Source: JBBQHM01 sp038323965 (GTDB taxonomy: Bacteria > Verrucomicrobiota > Verrucomicrobiia > Chthoniobacterales > UBA10450). Taken from it: a stretch of 8,976 nt of DNA. The translations under genes and the position numbers were made by a program. Positions 5,467 to 8,976 of the stretch are shown here, piece by piece. The number at the start of each line of letters is the position of its first letter. The first letter of the stretch is position 1. The DNA lies in contig JBBQHM010000090.1 of NCBI GenBank assembly GCA_038323965.1, forward strand, positions 1 to 8,976, written 5' to 3'. The notes beneath the pieces were generated by a model. The model was not told the origin of the DNA and made no database searches. It saw only the letters and a program-made list of their open reading frames with translations.

Positions 5467-6413
5467 CTACTTCGCTCACCGCCGCGCGTGACTCCGCGGG
5501 ACGCCTGGCCCGCCGAATAGGGACTCGCGCCGCCGAGGCCTATTTCTGTATCGATGCCGCAGTATCTGCACAATTGCGCGATGGCCCCGAGGACCATTCA
5601 TATCGGATCGCTCAAAGGTTAGTGCCACTCCTTACTTCTCCCTTCTACGCACGAAGACGAGCCAATTTCAGGCTACTTTTCCCCGATCAGACAAGTAAGC
5701 AGCTACGCCAGCTTCGTCAGGAACACGTTAGGTATCTGGCGCGCTTACAAACACATAACGCCCGTCTCGCCATCGAGACTCCCGACCTGCTCCTAAAGAA
5801 AATCGTTACTCATGGCCTGGAAAATTTGGAAAAGGCCCGCGCGCAGGGTCGGGGCGTCATGATCATCTGCGGGCACACCGGCACGTGGTGGCATGTTTTG
5901 GGAGCTCTGGCCGCGCGCCGCCTTCAACCGACGGCGATGACGAACCCCGCTTTAGGACGGATCACACGGTATATGCACATGTTAGCTACGAGGTATGACG
6001 TTTCAGTAGTTAATGTGGGCAAGGATGCGTACGATCTCGCTCGTTCCCGATTTCAATCGGGTGGTATCGTGTACTTAACGATCGATGTCAGCGTTCGTCC
6101 GGAACAGAGTCGCTGGACACCGCTCGGACCCGTTCAGTTATCGATGGACCCGGGACCCGCCATCATGGCTTTCCGACGACGCGTGCCAGTCGTCTGGGCG
6201 CGCAGCTTCCACGATGACAACGGAAGCTCGCACGTCGATTTTACCTATGCGATGGAGACTGGATGCGACCCGGCATTAAGCAAGGTGGAAGACATCATGC
6301 ACCGCTGGTTAAGTCTCCTCTGGTCAGACGTGCAGAGTCATCCCGCGCAATGGTGGGCCATGAACTTTATTCCATTACGGCCAAGGTTCGCTCCAGATAA
6401 ATCCGCGTCGTGA
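5463..6413 (+). CDS. LpxL/HtrB-type acyltransferase homologue (LPLAT superfamily), second copy
   Basis: A 316-residue relative of LpxL/HtrB acyltransferases. Visible landmarks are the family's usual N-terminal helix with RRRANFRLLFPD at 64-75, the core GRGVMIICGHTGTWWH at 129-144, GGIVYLTIDVS at 200-210 (the position of the family's ...LLPDQ), GPAIMAFRRRVPVVW at 231-245, and the end signature HPAQWWAMNF at 293-302. The HX4(D/E) dyad is broken: H138 is followed at +5 by W143, with no acid nearby. There is no obvious membrane helix at the N-terminus, unlike the first copy. The ATG at 5463 forms an ATGA overlap with the preceding stop and is preferred over an in-frame GTG at 5421 that would overlap 46 bases. 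The two copies are clearly different from each other, so they are not a recent duplication and may act on different positions or together. Function is inferred from family only. Confidence 0.78.
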   Translation: MTTSLTAARDSAGRLARRIGTRAAEAYFCIDAAVSAQLRDGPEDHSYRIAQRLVPLLTSPFYARRRANFRLLFPDQTSKQLRQLRQEHVRYLARLQTHNARLAIETPDLLLKKIVTHGLENLEKARAQGRGVMIICGHTGTWWHVLGALAARRLQPTAMTNPALGRITRYMHMLATRYDVSVVNVGKDAYDLARSRFQSGGIVYLTIDVSVRPEQSRWTPLGPVQLSMDPGPAIMAFRRRVPVVWARSFHDDNGSSHVDFTYAMETGCDPALSKVEDIMHRWLSLLWSDVQSHPAQWWAMNFIPLRPRFAPDKSAS

Positions 6414-7726
6414 GAGCAGCCGGCCCTTCGCGTCTACGAATTCTCCGCGACCTTCCCACAATTCGGCGCGGACTAGTCGAATATCTATGCCGCCTGGTGA
6501 GCGATTACGGCGAGACCGTCCATCTCCCTCTACTCAGTCCGACATACCTGGTCACCAACCCGGAAGACATACGTCACATACTCGTCGTTAATCCACGCAA
6601 TTTCCACAAGGCCGGCGGCCTTGTCATAAGTAAGGAAGTTTTCGGCGCTGGACTGGTTACCAGCGAGGCACCTTTGCATTCGCGGCAACGGCGAGTGATG
6701 CAACCCATGTTCCATCGCTCCAGTATCGCGCGCCTTGCCTCGCAAATGGCAACAACGGTTTCATCTCGCGTCAGTAGTTGGCGCACGGGCCAGGTCGTCG
6801 ACCTCTCGCTTGAGATGATGGACCTCACATTGGTAATCGCGTCAGCCGCATTGTTCTCCGTGGATACCGAAACGACCGCACGAGATCTGGGCGCTGCTTT
6901 TACCACCGCCCAGCGCCTGATCACGCGCCGACAGCGGAAAGTTCCGCTCCCGCTTTGGTTACCGACGCCGACAAATCGAAGATATAAGGAAGCGGTAGCA
7001 CGTATCGATCGGCTAATTAGCGGAATAATCGAGAGTCGACGCAAGCGGTCTCACCAACCACAGGATCTTCTCACGATGTTACTTGAGGCGCGCTTCGAGA
7101 ACGACGCCGCCATGTCTGACCAGCAATTGCGCGACGAAATTTCCACAATGCTTTTCGCCGGGCACGAAACCGTTTCAAACCATTTGACCTGGACATGGTA
7201 TCTACTGTCCCGAAACCCCGATATTGAAGCTCGGTTGGTTAGAGAATGGAGTTCCGTGCTCGCCGGGAGTCCGCCCGCGCTGGAACAGGTTAGTGCGCTC
7301 ACTTACACCGAGATGGTTCTCGCTGAATCCCTCCGTCTGCTGCCGCCGGTCTGGACTTTGCATCGCCGGGCGGTCGAGCGAGATCAATTGCCCAGCGGAT
7401 TATCGCTCCATCCCGGAGACGAATTGCTTATATCGCAATACGTCTCTCATCGAAATTCACTTTACTTCGCAGATCCGGAGACGTTTCGACCGGAGCGTTG
7501 GACGTCCGACTTCAAACAAAGCCTGCCGGCCGGGGTCTATTTTCCGTTCAGCCTGGGCCCGCGCAGTTGCATTGGAGATAACTTCGCGAGACTGGAAGCT
7601 GTCGTTTTATTAACGACAATTGGGCAGCGATTTAAAGTTTCTCTCGTAGAAAAAGATGCGAGTAAGGAAGCGCTGTTGACGCTACGGCCGCGCGGCGGAA
7701 TGAGAGTGACACTGCAACGCCGCTGA
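6410..7726 (+). CDS. Cytochrome P450 monooxygenase
   Basis: A 438-residue cytosolic-type P450, complete and with all family motifs. The C-helix motif is HSRQRR at 90-95, the oxygen-binding I-helix AGHET at 250-254, ExxR at E306-R309 (ESLR), the PERF-type FRPERW at 359-364, and the heme loop FSLGPRSCIG at 380-389 with C387 as thiolate ligand. By general resemblance it is of the bacterial CYP110/CYP4-like kind, many of which oxidise fatty acyl chains or terpenes. That is family knowledge and does not fix the substrate here. No ferredoxin or ferredoxin reductase lies in the window, so electrons must come from elsewhere. Its GTG start forms a GTGA overlap with the preceding acyltransferase stop, making it the last gene of the coupled operon. 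The context suggests that it hydroxylates an acyl chain or the sugar lipid made by its neighbours. Confidence 0.95.
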   Translation: MRAAGPSRLRILRDLPTIRRGLVEYLCRLVSDYGETVHLPLLSPTYLVTNPEDIRHILVVNPRNFHKAGGLVISKEVFGAGLVTSEAPLHSRQRRVMQPMFHRSSIARLASQMATTVSSRVSSWRTGQVVDLSLEMMDLTLVIASAALFSVDTETTARDLGAAFTTAQRLITRRQRKVPLPLWLPTPTNRRYKEAVARIDRLISGIIESRRKRSHQPQDLLTMLLEARFENDAAMSDQQLRDEISTMLFAGHETVSNHLTWTWYLLSRNPDIEARLVREWSSVLAGSPPALEQVSALTYTEMVLAESLRLLPPVWTLHRRAVERDQLPSGLSLHPGDELLISQYVSHRNSLYFADPETFRPERWTSDFKQSLPAGVYFPFSLGPRSCIGDNFARLEAVVLLTTIGQRFKVSLVEKDASKEALLTLRPRGGMRVTLQRR

Positions 7727-7808
7727 ATCGATCCAGCCAGTACTTCCTCCCAAGGTTTTGAACGACAAGCGATGACCATCTCAATCCGCACGAAGTTCTG
7801 TATTGTGA

Positions 7809-7831
7809 ACACCACCGGTGTGAGTAATTTT
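7809..7831 (+). terminator. Weak terminator-like hairpin after the P450 gene
   Basis: ACACC (7809-7813) pairs with GGTGT (7817-7821) across a 3-base loop. A run of only four T follows at 7828-7831 after six intervening bases. It lies about 80 bases past the P450 stop, where the operon should end. The short stem and poor T-tract make it a doubtful intrinsic terminator. Confidence 0.2.
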
Positions 7832-7908
7832 CTCATCCTTCAGAACTTTAAATTCTGTAGGCAATGGCAGCAGAGGCGCACGAAATGCCGCAGCTGAAGC
7901 CGATCAAC

Positions 7909-7946
7909 GCACCGCTAGCTCAATTGGCAGAGCAAGTGACTCTTAA
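7909..7946 (+). tRNA. 5' half of a tRNA-Lys(CTT) gene, truncated in the anticodon loop
   Basis: The 38 bases match canonical tRNA positions 1-38 without a gap. They give acceptor strand GCACCGC (1-7), T8, D stem GCTC/GAGC (10-13 with 22-25), G18G19, anticodon stem 5' strand AGTGA (27-31) and loop CTCTTAA (32-38) with T33 and anticodon CTT (Lys). At position 39 the match ends: TCACT is needed to close the stem, but GCAAA follows. No T-arm and no GCGGTGC acceptor partner is found downstream. It cannot fold as a tRNA and is a partial gene. The cut in the anticodon loop is a usual crossover point for tyrosine recombinases that integrate in tRNA genes. Confidence 0.7.
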
Positions 7947-8066
7947 GCAAAACATCACCACGAGTTAAACGATAGATTACGAAATACGCGACCGATTGCT
8001 GACCGCAAGCTCTCTTCGCCGCAACCGGATGAATCGCTGCTTTCAATAACAAGTATTTTGCAGATC

Positions 8067-8976
8067 TCAGATTTCTTCGCCAAGCACGATCTCAACTTTG
8101 TGGGTCGCGCCGTCATCCGATAAGGGGACTTGTGATCCTCCGACGGACAGGGACCTTCCGTCCAGCGAAAGACTCGATATTCCACGGTTAACGCTTCCAG
8201 GATTAGTCACCCCGATTTCGTATTTCGTGGAATGATATCGGAACGCGATCTCGAAGCCGGGCCACGATTTTGGAATGCAGGGATTGATGAGGAGGTTCGT
8301 TCCCTTGAGACGGAAGCCGAGAATCCATTCGAGTCCGGCGCGATACATCCAGCCGGCCGAGCCGGTGTACCAAGTCCAGCCGCCGCGGCCGACGTGGGAT
8401 GACTCGGTGTAAACATCGGCGCTGACGACGTAAGGCTCGACTTTGTAGCGATAAATCTCCGCGCGGGTGCGGGCGTGATTGATCGGATTCAAAATCGAAA
8501 ACAACTCACCGGCTTTGTCGCCGTCGCCGAGGAGGGCAAAGGCGATGACTGACCATGCGGCCGCGTGGGTGTATTGACCGCCGTTCTCGCGGATGCCGGG
8601 CGGATAGCGCTTGATGTAACCGGGATCGAGCGGTGTCTGATTGAACGGTGGAGTGAAGAGCATCACGAGCTCGTCGTCGCGCGAGACGAGTTGCTCGTTC
8701 ACGGCGGCCATCGCGCTGGCGGCGTGATTTTTTTCCGCCGCGCCGGAAATGACGGCCCACGATTGGGCGATCGAATCGATCCGGCATTCGGCGTCGCCGT
8801 GCGAACCGAGCGGTGTGCCGTCATCGAAATAAGCGCGACGATACCAGGCGCCGTCCCAGCCATCGCGCTCGAGGGCTTCGCCGATTTTGGCGGCGTGCTC
8901 GCGCCAGTTTTCGCCCAGTGTTTTCTCCCCGCGACGATCGGCCAGTGCCGCAAAACGCGAGAGCGCAGCGTGCAGG
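8067..8976 (-). CDS. GH94 glycoside phosphorylase domain, cyclic beta-1,2-glucan synthase type (C-terminal part)
   Basis: The frame is open from the stop at 8067 to the right window edge, giving the last 302 residues of a larger protein. Landmarks are GAWYRRAYFDDGTPLGS, ECRIDSIAQSWAVISG, PPGIRENGGQYTHAA, LLNPINHARTRAEI, YKVEPYVVSADVY, GRGGWTWYTGSAGWMYR and PCIPKSWPGFE. This series is characteristic of the C-terminal GH94 phosphorylase domain of NdvB/ChvB-type cyclic beta-1,2-glucan synthases, where it trims the linear glucan before ring closure; full proteins are about 2,800 residues. Shorter GH94 phosphorylases share the same motifs, so the full identity depends on the part beyond the edge. 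The catalytic Asp motif (DGDWNDGM in relatives) would be just outside the window. The tail ends in a small beta domain (DGATHKVEIVLGEEI). The product would act in the periplasmic glucan pathway, at the inner membrane. Confidence 0.92.
   Translation of the reverse strand, partial: LHAALSRFAALADRRGEKTLGENWREHAAKIGEALERDGWDGAWYRRAYFDDGTPLGSHGDAECRIDSIAQSWAVISGAAEKNHAASAMAAVNEQLVSRDDELVMLFTPPFNQTPLDPGYIKRYPPGIRENGGQYTHAAAWSVIAFALLGDGDKAGELFSILNPINHARTRAEIYRYKVEPYVVSADVYTESSHVGRGGWTWYTGSAGWMYRAGLEWILGFRLKGTNLLINPCIPKSWPGFEIAFRYHSTKYEIGVTNPGSVNRGISSLSLDGRSLSVGGSQVPLSDDGATHKVEIVLGEEI

Larger units (their letters stand above)
7727..8066. other. Gene-free stretch between convergent genes
   Basis: These 340 bp separate the P450 stop from the stop of the GH94 gene, which comes from the other strand. 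They hold a weak hairpin (7809-7831), a second small inverted repeat CAGAA/TTCTG at 7841-7857, and the tRNA-Lys 5' half (7909-7946). I see no convincing protein gene, integrase remnant or insertion sequence end in the rest. Confidence 0.6.

Noticed and set aside
7864..7968. A 34-codon plus-strand frame starting MAAEAHEMPQLK and running through the tRNA-like piece
   Set aside because: Its second half (PLAQLAEQVTL) is simply the tRNA fragment read as protein, a familiar artefact, and there is no ribosome binding site.

Overview
The window looks like a chromosomal segment from a GC-rich Gram-negative bacterium. The closest feel, from remembered family sequences of GlgB, thioredoxin and the GH94 protein, is Verrucomicrobiota; this is an inference from protein resemblance, not a proof. 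Most genes lack a good Shine-Dalgarno sequence.

Left part (1-3098, all minus strand). The N-terminal two thirds of a glycogen branching enzyme (glgB) runs off the left edge and is broken by one in-frame TAA just before its catalytic residues. A near-consensus promoter lies so close to the glgB ATG that the mRNA may be leaderless. Between glgB and the next gene lies a short degraded remnant of a VOC/extradiol dioxygenase-like gene. Next come three overlapping genes transcribed leftward: a short-chain dehydrogenase (SDR), a 70-residue orphan and a thioredoxin (trxA). A perfect 10-bp palindrome sits in front of the SDR and may be an operator.

Centre (3302-7726, plus strand). Four genes are fused head to tail, every junction being a stop/start overlap of 1-4 bases: an LpxB-like glycosyltransferase, two divergent LpxL/HtrB-type acyltransferase homologues and a cytochrome P450. 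LpxB and LpxL homologues normally build lipid A, but lipid A genes are not normally arranged with a P450, and neither acyltransferase has the usual HX4(D/E) catalytic dyad. This is the most interesting part of the window: a compact operon that may make or tailor an oxidised, acylated amino-sugar glycolipid.

Right part (7727-8976). A gene-poor stretch of 340 bp holds a weak terminator-like hairpin and a clean 5' half of a tRNA-Lys(CTT) gene that stops exactly after position 38, in the anticodon loop. Such a break is typical of an integration scar, and the central operon is also richer in TTA leucine codons than glgB or the GH94 gene, so acquisition by transfer is plausible. The window ends in the C-terminal 302 residues of a GH94 protein of the cyclic beta-1,2-glucan synthase type on the minus strand. 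The operon therefore lies between two genes of host glucan metabolism.
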